Shown here in pieces: positions 46,595 through 54,853 of a stretch of 64,000 nt of DNA (its first letter is position 1; each line of letters starts with the position of its first letter). Below the pieces are notes generated by a model that had not been told where the DNA came from, ran no database searches, and saw only the letters and a list, made by a program, of their open reading frames with translations. Source of the DNA: Emticicia sp040253585 (GTDB lineage Bacteria > Bacteroidota > Bacteroidia > Cytophagales > Spirosomataceae); NCBI RefSeq assembly GCF_040253585.1, contig NZ_JBELAU010000002.1:1-64000 (forward strand). Reading direction: 5' to 3'. The position numbers and the translations under genes are program-made.

Positions 46595-47341
46595 ATGAAA
46601 AAAATCTTTTTATATATGCTACTATTCCCCATTTGGGGAGTAGTTTCTGCCCAAAAAACCGAAGGAGTTGTACATTATGAGTATCAGCTCAACTGGATAA
46701 AAATGATGAAGAAACTTCCATTTCTGACACAAGAAGAAAAGGATAGAATGGAAAATACTTGGAAAAATGAGGAAAACACTAAGCAGAAGCTTAATCTTTA
46801 TTTCAATGAAAAAGAAAGTCTTTATACTTGGGGGCAAGACCAACAAGAGTATGAAGGCACGGAATATAAAGGCAGAAATGAAGAACTGGTAATGCACAAA
46901 AACTTTGAGTTAGAAAAGCATAACGACATGATTGAGATGTCGGGTAAGACATACTTACTACAAGATTCTTTACAGAAAATAGAATGGAAAGTGATGAATC
47001 AAATCAAAGAAGTGGCTGGATATATTTGTATGAAAGCCGTAACGGAAGATAAAGTAAAAGGACAAAAGATAACTGCTTGGTTTACGGGTGATATTCCAGT
47101 GGCGAGTGGTCCTGAGCAATTTCATGGCTTACCAGGCATGATTCTCGAACTCGATATTGATGATGGAACGCTAATGATTGAAGCCACAAGTGTAGAGTTC
47201 AAGAAACTGGAGAAAGAATTGGTTTTACCAAAAATGAAAGGCAAGAAAATCAATGACAAGGATTTCAATGCCTTGATTTCAAAATACATTACTGATAGTA
47301 TAAAAATGCAACGAAATCCTTATTGGGTGATTAGGTACTGA
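46595..47341 (+). CDS. GLPGLI family protein
   Basis: 248 residues with a signal peptide (MKKIFLYMLLFPIWGVVSAQ) and the family signature FHGLPGMILELDIDDG at about residue 172-187. It is preceded by an AWFTGDIPVASGPEQ stretch typical of the family. GLPGLI proteins are exported proteins of unknown function that are usually encoded next to a TonB-receptor-like barrel gene, as here. Probably periplasmic. It ends at a strong bidirectional terminator. Confidence 0.9.
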   Translation: MKKIFLYMLLFPIWGVVSAQKTEGVVHYEYQLNWIKMMKKLPFLTQEEKDRMENTWKNEENTKQKLNLYFNEKESLYTWGQDQQEYEGTEYKGRNEELVMHKNFELEKHNDMIEMSGKTYLLQDSLQKIEWKVMNQIKEVAGYICMKAVTEDKVKGQKITAWFTGDIPVASGPEQFHGLPGMILELDIDDGTLMIEATSVEFKKLEKELVLPKMKGKKINDKDFNALISKYITDSIKMQRNPYWVIRY

Positions 47342-47362
47342 TAACATAAAATTCCGAAAACA

Positions 47363-47408
47363 AAAGTGGCACACCTTATTATCAGCCGATAAACAGGTGT
47401 GCCACTTT
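47363..47408. terminator. Bidirectional terminator between GLPGLI gene and glgB
   Basis: Perfect 14-bp stem AAAGTGGCACACCT / AGGTGTGCCACTTT with an 18-nt loop, between convergent genes, with T-rich sequence on the right and A-rich on the left. Confidence 0.85.
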
Positions 47409-47421
47409 GTTTTCTCTTGAA

Positions 47422-49425
47422 TTATTTCAACTTAAACACAATCGCACCCAAAGGTGGAAGCGTTAGTTCGATAGAGTTTTCTTTTCCGTGTGAGGCAATC
47501 GCTTGGGTATGTACTTCGCCATTCAATGTTCCACTTCCCCAATATTCTTGCTTATCGCTATTGAAAACCTCTACATAAGTTCCTGCCGCTGGTATTCCGA
47601 TTCGGTAGTTTGAGCGTGGAACTGGCGTAAAGTTTAACACTACAAGCAAGTTTTCTTTTTCGTTGAAACCCTTGCGTGCATACACAATCACGGCATTTTC
47701 ACGGTCGCTGGTATCAATCCACTCAAAACCATCAGGACTAAATTGCTTATCGAACAATGCACCTTCCGAGCGATAAAGATTATTCAAACCTTTCACACAT
47801 TCAGCCATTCCTTTATTTGGTTGATTTCCGAGCAAATGCCAGTCGAGACTTTTCTCAAAATTCCATTCAGCAAACTGAGCAAATTCCCCACCCATAAAGA
47901 GTAATTTTGTTCCAGGATGCGTAAACATATAAGTGTACATCAAACGTAAATTAGCAAACTTACGCCATTCATCACCTGGCATTTTTTCGATTAAAGAACC
48001 TTTTCCGTAAACAACTTCATCATGCGAAAACGGTAACATGAAATTTTCAGAAAAAGCATAAACCAAACTAAACGTAACATCATTCTGATGCCATTTACGG
48101 TACATTGGGTCTTTTGAGAAATAACGCAATGTGTCGTTCATCCAACCCATCATCCACTTCATGCCAAAGCCAAGTCCACCCGTATAAACTGGGCGTGAAA
48201 CGCCAGGGAATGCCGTTGATTCTTCGGCAATCGTCTGAGTATCAGGGAATGAGCGATAAATCTCTTCGTTTAATTCTTTGAACAACGAAATCACTTCGAG
48301 GTTTTCACGGCCACCAAACACATTGGGTACCCACTCACCCGCATTACGAGAATAATCACGGTAGAGCATCGAAGCCACGGCATCTACACGCAAACCATCG
48401 GCATGGAAACGGTCGAGCCAAAATATAGCATTACTTATCAAAAATGAACGTACTTCGTAGCGTCCGTAATTGAAAATATAACTTTTCCAGTCTGGGTGAT
48501 AGCCCTCACGTGGGTCTTGGTGTTCGTAAAGAGCCGTACCATCAAACTGAAATAAACCATGAGCATCGCCAGGGTAATGCGATGGCACCCAGTCGAGTAT
48601 CACACCGATGCCGTTTATGTGAAGCTGCTCAATCAGATACATAAACTCTTGTGGCGTACCAAAACGGCTACTTGCGGCAAAATATCCTGTAATCTGATAC
48701 CCCCACGAAGGCTCATACGGATGCTCCATGATTGGCATAAACTCTACGTGTGTAAAGCCCATTTCTTTCACATAAGGCACAAGCGTATCGGCCACTTCGC
48801 CGTAGCTGAGGCATCTTTCAGGGTTCGATGGGTCACGTTTCCACGAACCAAAGTGCAATTCATAAACCGATTGCGGAGCATTGAGATTATTGGCCGCACG
48901 ACGGGTTTTCATCCAGTCTTGGTCTTTCCACTCATACCAAGTATCCCAAACGATGGAAGCCGTTTTTGGCGGGTGTTCCCAACGCAATGCGTAAGGGTCG
49001 CCTTTTTCTATATCGGCACCAGTATTTGAGGCAATAAAATATTTGTAAACTTCTCCATTACCGATGTTCGGAATCCAGCCTTCCCAAATACCTGAGCCAT
49101 CCCAACGAGGGTTGAGCGGATGTTCGCCACGATTCCAGCCATTGAACGTACCAATCACCGAAACGTATTTGGCATTGGGGGCCCAAACGGCAAACAAAGT
49201 CCCCGTAACTCCCTGATTCTGAACTACGTGCGAGCCAAGCTTTTCGTAAAGACGGTAGTGTTTTCCTGAGCGAAAAAGCGAAATATCATAATCAGTCAAC
49301 AAACTAAACGGCTCAACCTTGTTGAAAGTTGGAGTAACTGCTACTTCTTGTGATTCGTTTTTAGATGTTTCTTGTTCGGTACTCGTTGTTTTTTCTTTTT
49401 TTGTAGAAACTGCTTTCTTTGCCAT
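47422..49425 (-). CDS. glgB: 1,4-alpha-glucan branching enzyme
   Basis: 667 residues. A Lys/Glu/Thr-rich N-terminal tail (~1-35) precedes a CBM48 domain (~60-150: GTLFAVWAPNAKYVSVIGTF) and the GH13 catalytic barrel (~185-560). Catalytic residues are the nucleophile Asp in GLRVDAVASMLY, the acid/base Glu in TIAEESTAFP and the third Asp in FSHDEVVYGKGS. A C-terminal all-beta domain closes the protein. It adds alpha-1,6 branches to glycogen. No other glycogen gene is adjacent, so it appears to be a single transcription unit. Confidence 0.95.
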   Translation of the reverse strand: MAKKAVSTKKEKTTSTEQETSKNESQEVAVTPTFNKVEPFSLLTDYDISLFRSGKHYRLYEKLGSHVVQNQGVTGTLFAVWAPNAKYVSVIGTFNGWNRGEHPLNPRWDGSGIWEGWIPNIGNGEVYKYFIASNTGADIEKGDPYALRWEHPPKTASIVWDTWYEWKDQDWMKTRRAANNLNAPQSVYELHFGSWKRDPSNPERCLSYGEVADTLVPYVKEMGFTHVEFMPIMEHPYEPSWGYQITGYFAASSRFGTPQEFMYLIEQLHINGIGVILDWVPSHYPGDAHGLFQFDGTALYEHQDPREGYHPDWKSYIFNYGRYEVRSFLISNAIFWLDRFHADGLRVDAVASMLYRDYSRNAGEWVPNVFGGRENLEVISLFKELNEEIYRSFPDTQTIAEESTAFPGVSRPVYTGGLGFGMKWMMGWMNDTLRYFSKDPMYRKWHQNDVTFSLVYAFSENFMLPFSHDEVVYGKGSLIEKMPGDEWRKFANLRLMYTYMFTHPGTKLLFMGGEFAQFAEWNFEKSLDWHLLGNQPNKGMAECVKGLNNLYRSEGALFDKQFSPDGFEWIDTSDRENAVIVYARKGFNEKENLLVVLNFTPVPRSNYRIGIPAAGTYVEVFNSDKQEYWGSGTLNGEVHTQAIASHGKENSIELTLPPLGAIVFKLK

Positions 49426-49567
49426 AAGGTTGAATATTAAACAAGGTTAAGTATTTGTTTGTAAAAATAGTTTTTAAAAATTGAAAAGCAAAAAATGGTT
49501 TATATTTGAAGTCAAGAATCAAATATTATTTAAACCCTGCAAATAAATCTCCAATAAACGAACGGAC

Positions 49568-50241
49568 ATGAATCATTCAGATAAAAAGCAATATTTACAA
49601 AGTAAACTTTCTAAAATACATATCAATGATTGTCACTTTAACTTCATTCCCTATTTAGATGAGTCTAATTGAAACTTTCAGAACCCTAAAAAATAGGGAA
49701 AAGACTTTATGCTTTTTATTCAATAGTTTATTTGATTGAAAATCCTGAAGATAAAGCAAAACTCATTCTGTGGTTGAAAAAAGAAACAATTTGGGACGAA
49801 TTAGCTGAGTCTGAAAAATATATTTTCGGTGGTGTTTCTTTAAGTGAAGAAGAAATCGGAGAATGTTTTTGGGCAATAGAAAGAGTAGGCATCCTTGCTT
49901 GGGTTTTAGGAATTTACAATAAAGATTTAGACCCAAATGAACCCACTGATTTTGATGAAATTTATGAGGAAATTCCAAAATTTGGTGAATCTTTAGATGA
50001 TTTTTTCACAAAATTAGAGTTCATAAAAATTGACAAGCAGAAAATTTTCTTAGAAAACATATTTTACGAATTAATAACCTCAACATTAAGAGACATTAGT
50101 TTTGGTTTACAAAAAACAATTCCTCAGTGTGATTCTTATATTTCATTTGAAAGACATAAAACATTAAACTGGGTGAGAAATTATGGATATTCAGATAAAA
50201 ATCAGATAATTGATTGGGACGATGTTGCAACTGATACATAA
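49568..50241 (+). pseudogene. DUF4272-like gene with two N-terminal frameshifts
   Basis: An ATG at 49568 opens MNHSDKKQYLQSKLSKIHIN ... PYLDESN and a stop at 49670. The neighbouring frame at 49668 continues IETFRTLK, and a third frame from about 49693 continues IGKRLYAFYSIVYLIENPED into the main ORF (ending 50241). Read across the shifts, the product resembles DUF4272 proteins (an ESxxETFRTxxEIxxRxxAxY region and later AIERVGILAWVLGIY). The second shift is at a run of six A residues. A TTG at 49732 could start a shortened 169-residue protein, but the family N-terminus would be lost. Sequencing error at the A-run can explain one shift only. Confidence 0.6.
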
Positions 50242-50300
50242 TAACTGGTACATGATATTTTTAAGACTAACTAAATTTTTCATTTACGACTAATCAAAAT

Positions 50301-51563
50301 ATGTCAGCCCCACTCGCCGAACGATTACGCCCCAAGAAATTAGATGAATATATTGGGCAAGAACATATTTTAGGTAAAAACAAACCTCTTCGCACGGCCA
50401 TTGAGGCTAATCTTGTGCCGTCGATGATTTTGTGGGGGCCGCCAGGCACTGGCAAAACTACGCTCGCTTTGCTCATTGCCGAAGCTACCAAACGCCAGTT
50501 CCATCAACTCAATGCGGTGAGTTCAGGTGTGAAAGAATTGCGTGAAGTTATCAGCAAAGCTTCGGGACTCTTCCCTCCCATTGTGTTTATCGATGAAATT
50601 CATCGCTACAATAAATCTCAACAAGATTCGCTACTGGCAGCCGTTGAAAAAGGACAAATCACACTCATCGGAGCAACGACAGAAAATCCGTCGTTTGAAC
50701 TCAACAGTGCAGTACTTTCTCGGTGTCAGGTGTATATTTTAGAGGCTTTCGGACAAAAAGAACTCAAAGAACTGACCGACAGAGCTTTGCGAGAAGATGA
50801 GGTTTTGAAAGAAAAAAACATCAAAGTAGAGTCTTATGATGCACTCATGCGAGTTTCGGGAGGAGATGGACGAAAATTATTGAATTTACTGGAATTGATT
50901 ACGTTTTCGTATCCACCCGATGCCGAAATTATCATCAACGATGATTTAGTTGAAGAAGTTGCTCAACGCAACATTGCTCGCTACGATAAATCGGGCGAAC
51001 AACATTATGATATTATTTCGGCATTTATCAAATCTCTGCGTGGCTCTGACCCCAACGCCGCACTTTATTGGATGGCTCGCATGATAGTTGCGGGAGAAGA
51101 CCCCGAATTTATCGCCCGAAGAATGTTAATTTTGGCCTCAGAAGATATTGGCAATGCTAACCCGACAGCCGTTATTATGGCCAATAATTGTATGCAAGCC
51201 GTGAAGGTAATTGGTTATCCCGAGTGTAGAATTATCCTTTCACAAACAGCTATTTATTTGGCAACTTCACCCAAATCAAATGCGTCGTATATGGCAATTG
51301 AAGCAGCGATTGCTTTGGCCGAAAAAACGTCTCATTTGTCTGTACCATTGGCTCTCCGAAATGCTCCAACTAAACTAATGAAACAAATCGGCTATGGCAA
51401 AAACTACCAATATTCGCACAATTACGAAGGAAATTTTGCGAAACAAAACTTCTTACCCGATGAGCTAAAAGGCACAAAACTTTACGAACCAAGTAATAAT
51501 ACCCGTGAAAATGAAATCAGAAGACAGCTACAAACTTGGTGGGCTGAGTGGTATGGGTATTGA
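50301..51563 (+). CDS. rarA: Replication-associated recombination protein A (RarA/MgsA)
   Basis: 420 residues. The N-terminus PLAERLRPKKLDEYIGQEHI is typical. Walker A is GPPGTGKTTLALL (~44-56), Walker B is IVFIDEIHRYNKSQQD (~95), sensor 1 GATTENPSF, and arginine finger region SRCQVY. The C-terminal tetramerisation region has DPNAALYWMARMIVAGEDPE, EDIGNAN and GYGKNYQYSHNYEG. RarA acts at blocked replication forks. Length and motifs are complete. It ends 3 bp before the convergent LacI-family gene. Confidence 0.95.
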   Translation: MSAPLAERLRPKKLDEYIGQEHILGKNKPLRTAIEANLVPSMILWGPPGTGKTTLALLIAEATKRQFHQLNAVSSGVKELREVISKASGLFPPIVFIDEIHRYNKSQQDSLLAAVEKGQITLIGATTENPSFELNSAVLSRCQVYILEAFGQKELKELTDRALREDEVLKEKNIKVESYDALMRVSGGDGRKLLNLLELITFSYPPDAEIIINDDLVEEVAQRNIARYDKSGEQHYDIISAFIKSLRGSDPNAALYWMARMIVAGEDPEFIARRMLILASEDIGNANPTAVIMANNCMQAVKVIGYPECRIILSQTAIYLATSPKSNASYMAIEAAIALAEKTSHLSVPLALRNAPTKLMKQIGYGKNYQYSHNYEGNFAKQNFLPDELKGTKLYEPSNNTRENEIRRQLQTWWAEWYGY

Positions 51564-51566
51564 GAT

Positions 51567-52580
51567 TTATATTTCCGAACTCTTCCGCACCACCATTTCG
51601 GTTGGAATCTTAATTGTTCGAAACTGTTCAATATTATTCTGTTTTCTTTCTATCGAATCAAGTAGCAATTCGGCCGCAGTCTGACCAATTTCAAAGGCAG
51701 GTTGCACGATTGTGCTTAACGAAGGTGCTAATAAATGTGCAACTTTTAGGTTCGTAAAACCAATAAACGAAAGCTCTTCGGGAATCAGAATCTCTTGCTC
51801 TTTTACGGCCGAAAAACAATCTAAAGCCAATCTATCACTCGTAGTAAAAATGGCATCGGGTTTCTGTTCATTAATCAAATTAAAGATTAAGTTTTTTGCT
51901 TCTTCGGGTTCAAATCCACAATATTTTACTAACGATTCATCGTAAGGAATTTGGTATTTTTCGAGGGCTGCTTGATAGCCCATTAAACGCTCTTTGGTTA
52001 TTGATAACAATGACGGACTTGTAATATGGGCAATACGTCTCCGCCCCGACAAAATTAGGTGTTCGGTTGCTTTAAATGCACCATCGAAATTATCAGCTAC
52101 TACTTTATGAGCGTCAATTTTATCAGAAACCCTATCAAATAATACCAAAGGAAGTTTTTTTAGTTGAATTTCCTGCAAATGAGAGACATCGTTTGTCTGC
52201 CCAGAAAGAGAAATCAACAACCCATCTACTTTTCGAGCAATGATATGCTGAATGTTGGTTATTTCTCGCTGATATGACTCGTGGCTCTGAAAAATTACTA
52301 CATGATAACCACGCTTATTGGCTACATCTTCAATGCCATTGATGGCTTGCGAGAAGAAATTATTGGCAATTTCGGGTACAATTACACCAATGGCTCGGCT
52401 TTTGTTTTCTTTTAAACTAAGGGCAATTGGATTAGGCGAATAATTGACTTTTTCGGCATATTCCATCACCAGCCGTTTAGTTTCGGCATTGATTTCATAA
52501 CTCCCACGCAAGGCCCTCGATACCGTTGAAGTCGAAAGGTTTAGGGCTTTTGCAATATCTTTTATCGTAACTGTTTCCAA
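51567..52580 (-). CDS. LacI-family transcriptional regulator
   Basis: 337 residues. LacI helix-turn-helix at 3-50 (VTIKDIAKALNLSTSTVSRALRG, then INAETKRLVMEYAEKVNYSPN) and a periplasmic-binding-protein-like sensor (60-337: RAIGVIVPEIANNFFSQAINGIE ... KVDGLLISLSGQ ... DAIFTTSDRLALDCF). It is divergent from kduD by 300 bp, which places it as the regulator of the pectin locus, with a uronate-pathway intermediate as likely inducer (inference). The protein is not a CRP/GntR type. Confidence 0.92.
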   Translation of the reverse strand: METVTIKDIAKALNLSTSTVSRALRGSYEINAETKRLVMEYAEKVNYSPNPIALSLKENKSRAIGVIVPEIANNFFSQAINGIEDVANKRGYHVVIFQSHESYQREITNIQHIIARKVDGLLISLSGQTNDVSHLQEIQLKKLPLVLFDRVSDKIDAHKVVADNFDGAFKATEHLILSGRRRIAHITSPSLLSITKERLMGYQAALEKYQIPYDESLVKYCGFEPEEAKNLIFNLINEQKPDAIFTTSDRLALDCFSAVKEQEILIPEELSFIGFTNLKVAHLLAPSLSTIVQPAFEIGQTAAELLLDSIERKQNNIEQFRTIKIPTEMVVRKSSEI

Positions 52581-52705
52581 TCGTCAAATCTTATTAAAGT
52601 ACAATTTTATCCTCTCCTCTTCCTACACAAGATACTCATAAAAATAAGGTATATAAAACAAAAATCAAAGTTTATTTGATTCAGAATAATTCATAAGCGA
52701 ATTTT

Positions 52706-52717
52706 GGCAACGTTCCC
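52706..52717. promoter_or_regulatory. Candidate LacI-family operator
   Basis: GGCAACGTTCCC is a 12-bp near palindrome (GGNAACGTTNCC) centred on the CG step that LacI-family proteins usually contact. It lies in the divergent region, 163 bp before kduD. A related CGATAACG follows. Suggestive only. Confidence 0.3.
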
Positions 52718-52880
52718 GATAACGATTGCATAAAGATTGTCGGAGAAATGTTTGCACATCAACTATTCTTGTTGCATCTTAGAAAAGTCAAATATAAACA
52801 ACATTAAGTACTATAAAAGAAATTTCAAGGAATTTTACATATTTTGGTCATTATTATACAAGAAAAAATAAAAACGATAC

Positions 52881-53636
52881 ATGTTTAGTTTAGCAGGAAA
52901 GATAGCACTCGTAACTGGGTGTAATAAAGGCATAGGAAAAGGGATTGCATTGGGTTTGGCAGAAGCAGGAGCAGACATTATCGGTGTATCGGCAAGTATC
53001 GAATTAAATGGCAGTCAGGTTGAACAAGAAATAACCGCCCTCGGCCGTAGATTTAAAGCCTACCAAGCAGATTTCAGCGAGCGTGATAGCCTCAAGGCAT
53101 TTATTGGAAAAGTGAAAACCGATTTTCCTGTCATTGATATTTTAATCAACAACGCTGGCACAATTATGCGAAACCCTGCGGCCGAACATTCGGACGAATA
53201 TTGGGACAGAGTGATGACTATCAACCTTGACTCACAATTTATTTTAGCCCGTGAAATTGGTCGAGATATGATTGCTCGTGGTTCAGGGAAAATCATTTTC
53301 ACGGCATCATTACTAACTTTTCAAGGAGGCATCAACGTACCAGGCTACGCTGCCAGTAAAGGTGCAATTGGCAGTTTGGTAAAAGCACTCGCCAACGAAT
53401 GGGCAGGAAAAGGTGTAAACGTAAATGCGATTGCCCCTGGCTATATTGCTACTGATAACACCGAAGCACTCAGAAATGACCCCGAACGCAGCACTTCAAT
53501 TTTGGCAAGAATTCCAGCAGGTCGTTGGGGCGAACCACAAGATTTCAAAGGTCCAGCAGTATTTTTGGCATCATCAGCATCAGATTATGTACACGGAACA
53601 ATCTTGACCGTTGATGGTGGATGGATGGGGAGGTAA
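52881..53636 (+). CDS. kduD: 2-deoxy-D-gluconate 3-dehydrogenase (KduD-type SDR)
   Basis: 251 residues, a classical short-chain dehydrogenase. The NAD motif is VTGCNKGIGKGIA (11-23), then NNAG (~89-92), catalytic Ser in FTASLLTFQGG (~141), and YAASKGA (Tyr-x3-Lys, ~155-159), with IPAGRWGEPQD and a VDGGWMGR C-terminus typical of KduD. It oxidises 2-keto-3-deoxygluconate to 2,5-diketo-3-deoxygluconate in reverse form within pectin degradation. It is the first gene of the pectin operon; KduI follows. Confidence 0.92.
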   Translation: MFSLAGKIALVTGCNKGIGKGIALGLAEAGADIIGVSASIELNGSQVEQEITALGRRFKAYQADFSERDSLKAFIGKVKTDFPVIDILINNAGTIMRNPAAEHSDEYWDRVMTINLDSQFILAREIGRDMIARGSGKIIFTASLLTFQGGINVPGYAASKGAIGSLVKALANEWAGKGVNVNAIAPGYIATDNTEALRNDPERSTSILARIPAGRWGEPQDFKGPAVFLASSASDYVHGTILTVDGGWMGR

Positions 53637-53658
53637 AACCATTTTATGGATATCGATG

Positions 53659-53736
53659 ATTGAAGATTAAATGATTTAAGATTAGTGATTATTTTTCTAA
53701 TCATCAATCGCTAATCGTCAATCATTAATCTTCAAT
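53659..53736. repeat. Long imperfect inverted repeat after kduD
   Basis: The left arm (ATTGAAGATTAAATGATT, then AAGATTAGTGATTA) pairs imperfectly with the right arm, which ends in TAATCTTCAAT. About 33 bp per arm, loop TTTTTC. It lies 22 bp past the kduD stop codon and could act as a 3' hairpin or be a dispersed repeat. Confidence 0.55.
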
Positions 53737-53831
53737 AAAAGCCTTAGTTCAAATAAAATCATCTACTTTGTAAGTTATTGATAATAAATGACTTACATAG
53801 CAAACTATTTTTTTAATAAATCAATATAAAA

Positions 53832-53870
53832 ACTCCCCTTTAGGGGACGGTCCGACGATTCGGTGGGGGT
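53832..53870. other. GC-rich stretch directly before kduI
   Basis: ACTCCCCTTTAGGGGACGG and CGATTCGGTGGGGG abut the kduI start codon without a purine-rich ribosome-binding site. The CCCCTTTAGGGG palindrome is GC-rich in an AT-rich intergenic region and looks like an inserted short repeat that now forms the 5' leader. Confidence 0.35.
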
Positions 53871-54701
53871 ATGCAAACAAGATACGAAAGTAGTCCAAGA
53901 GAGACGGCGGGAATGAATACCGCAGAATTACGTAATAATTTTTTGATGGAAACATTGTTTTCCGCAAACCAAATTCATCTAACTTATTCGCACTACGACC
54001 GCATGATTTTGGGCGGAGTAATGCCAACAACCGAAACTCTAACTCTGGGTACTTACGAAGATTTAAAGTCGGAATATTTTCTTGAAAGAAGAGAGTTGGG
54101 AATCATCAATGTAGCGGGCGATGGCAGAATAACAGTCGATGGCCAAGAATATCTTGTCAACAAATTAGATTGTTTGTACGTAGGCCGAGGTGCAAAAAAT
54201 ATTACTTTTAGTAGTGTAAATGCTGAAAATTCGGCTAAATTCTTTGTTCTTTCTTGCCCAGCACACAAAGAATATCCAACTCAATTAATGACAAAAGATG
54301 CCTCTACTCCTGCCCACATGGGAGCAGTAGAAACGGCCAATCAGCGTACAATTTATAAATACATTCACCTTGACGGCATCCGAAGCTGTCAGTTGGTGAT
54401 GGGCCTTACTGTTTTGCAAAACGGAAGTGTGTGGAATACTATGCCATCGCATACACACGACCGCCGTATGGAAGTTTACTGTTATTTTGATGTACAGGAA
54501 GGCCAAGGCGTGCTGCACTTGATGGGACAACCACAAGAAACTCGTCATTTGTGGGTAAGCAACCACCAAGCAATTATTTCTCCTCCATGGTCGATTCACT
54601 CAGGATGCGGCACTACCAACTATTCGTTTATTTGGGGAATGGCTGGCGAAAACCAATCTTTTGCTGATATGGATTTCGTGGCCATCAATGAGCTAAGATA
54701 A
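53871..54701 (+). CDS. kduI: 5-dehydro-4-deoxy-D-glucuronate isomerase
   Basis: 276 residues, the usual KduI length. The conserved MQTRYESSPRETAGMNTAELR start, DRMILGGVMPT (~45), YVGRGAKNI (~105), the zinc-site segment NTMPSHTHDRRMEVYCYFD with two His and a Glu (~193-211), and SPPWSIHSGCGTTNYSFIWGM with the fourth ligand His (~243) are all present. The enzyme converts 5-keto-4-deoxyuronate to 2,5-diketo-3-deoxygluconate, the substrate for KduD next to it. Cytoplasmic. Confidence 0.96.
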   Translation: MQTRYESSPRETAGMNTAELRNNFLMETLFSANQIHLTYSHYDRMILGGVMPTTETLTLGTYEDLKSEYFLERRELGIINVAGDGRITVDGQEYLVNKLDCLYVGRGAKNITFSSVNAENSAKFFVLSCPAHKEYPTQLMTKDASTPAHMGAVETANQRTIYKYIHLDGIRSCQLVMGLTVLQNGSVWNTMPSHTHDRRMEVYCYFDVQEGQGVLHLMGQPQETRHLWVSNHQAIISPPWSIHSGCGTTNYSFIWGMAGENQSFADMDFVAINELR

Positions 54702-54738
54702 CCTATTATTTATTTTATATACAATTACTTACTATTGA

Positions 54739-54783
54739 TTTTGACAAGTTTTGAGCGAAAAATTCAATCAAAACCTGTCAAAA
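54739..54783 (+). other. Intercistronic hairpin between kduI and susC
   Basis: TTTTGACAAGTTTTGA pairs with TCAAAACCTGTCAAAA (16-bp stem, one G-U) around 13 nt. No T-run follows, so partial termination or protection of the message between kduI and susC is more likely than full termination. Confidence 0.5.
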
Positions 54784-54853
54784 TATCAATAGTTGGGCTT
54801 TCTATTTCTCTATTTTTCAAAAAACACCTAAAAAACCTTTTGTTAACTTTACA

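Noticed and set aside
46429..46680. 83-codon ORF after the barrel-protein gene
   Set aside because: It translates the paired-palindrome element and then runs into the GLPGLI gene in another frame.
48559..49029. 156-codon plus-strand ORF
   Set aside because: Antisense to glgB, whose catalytic motifs are complete.
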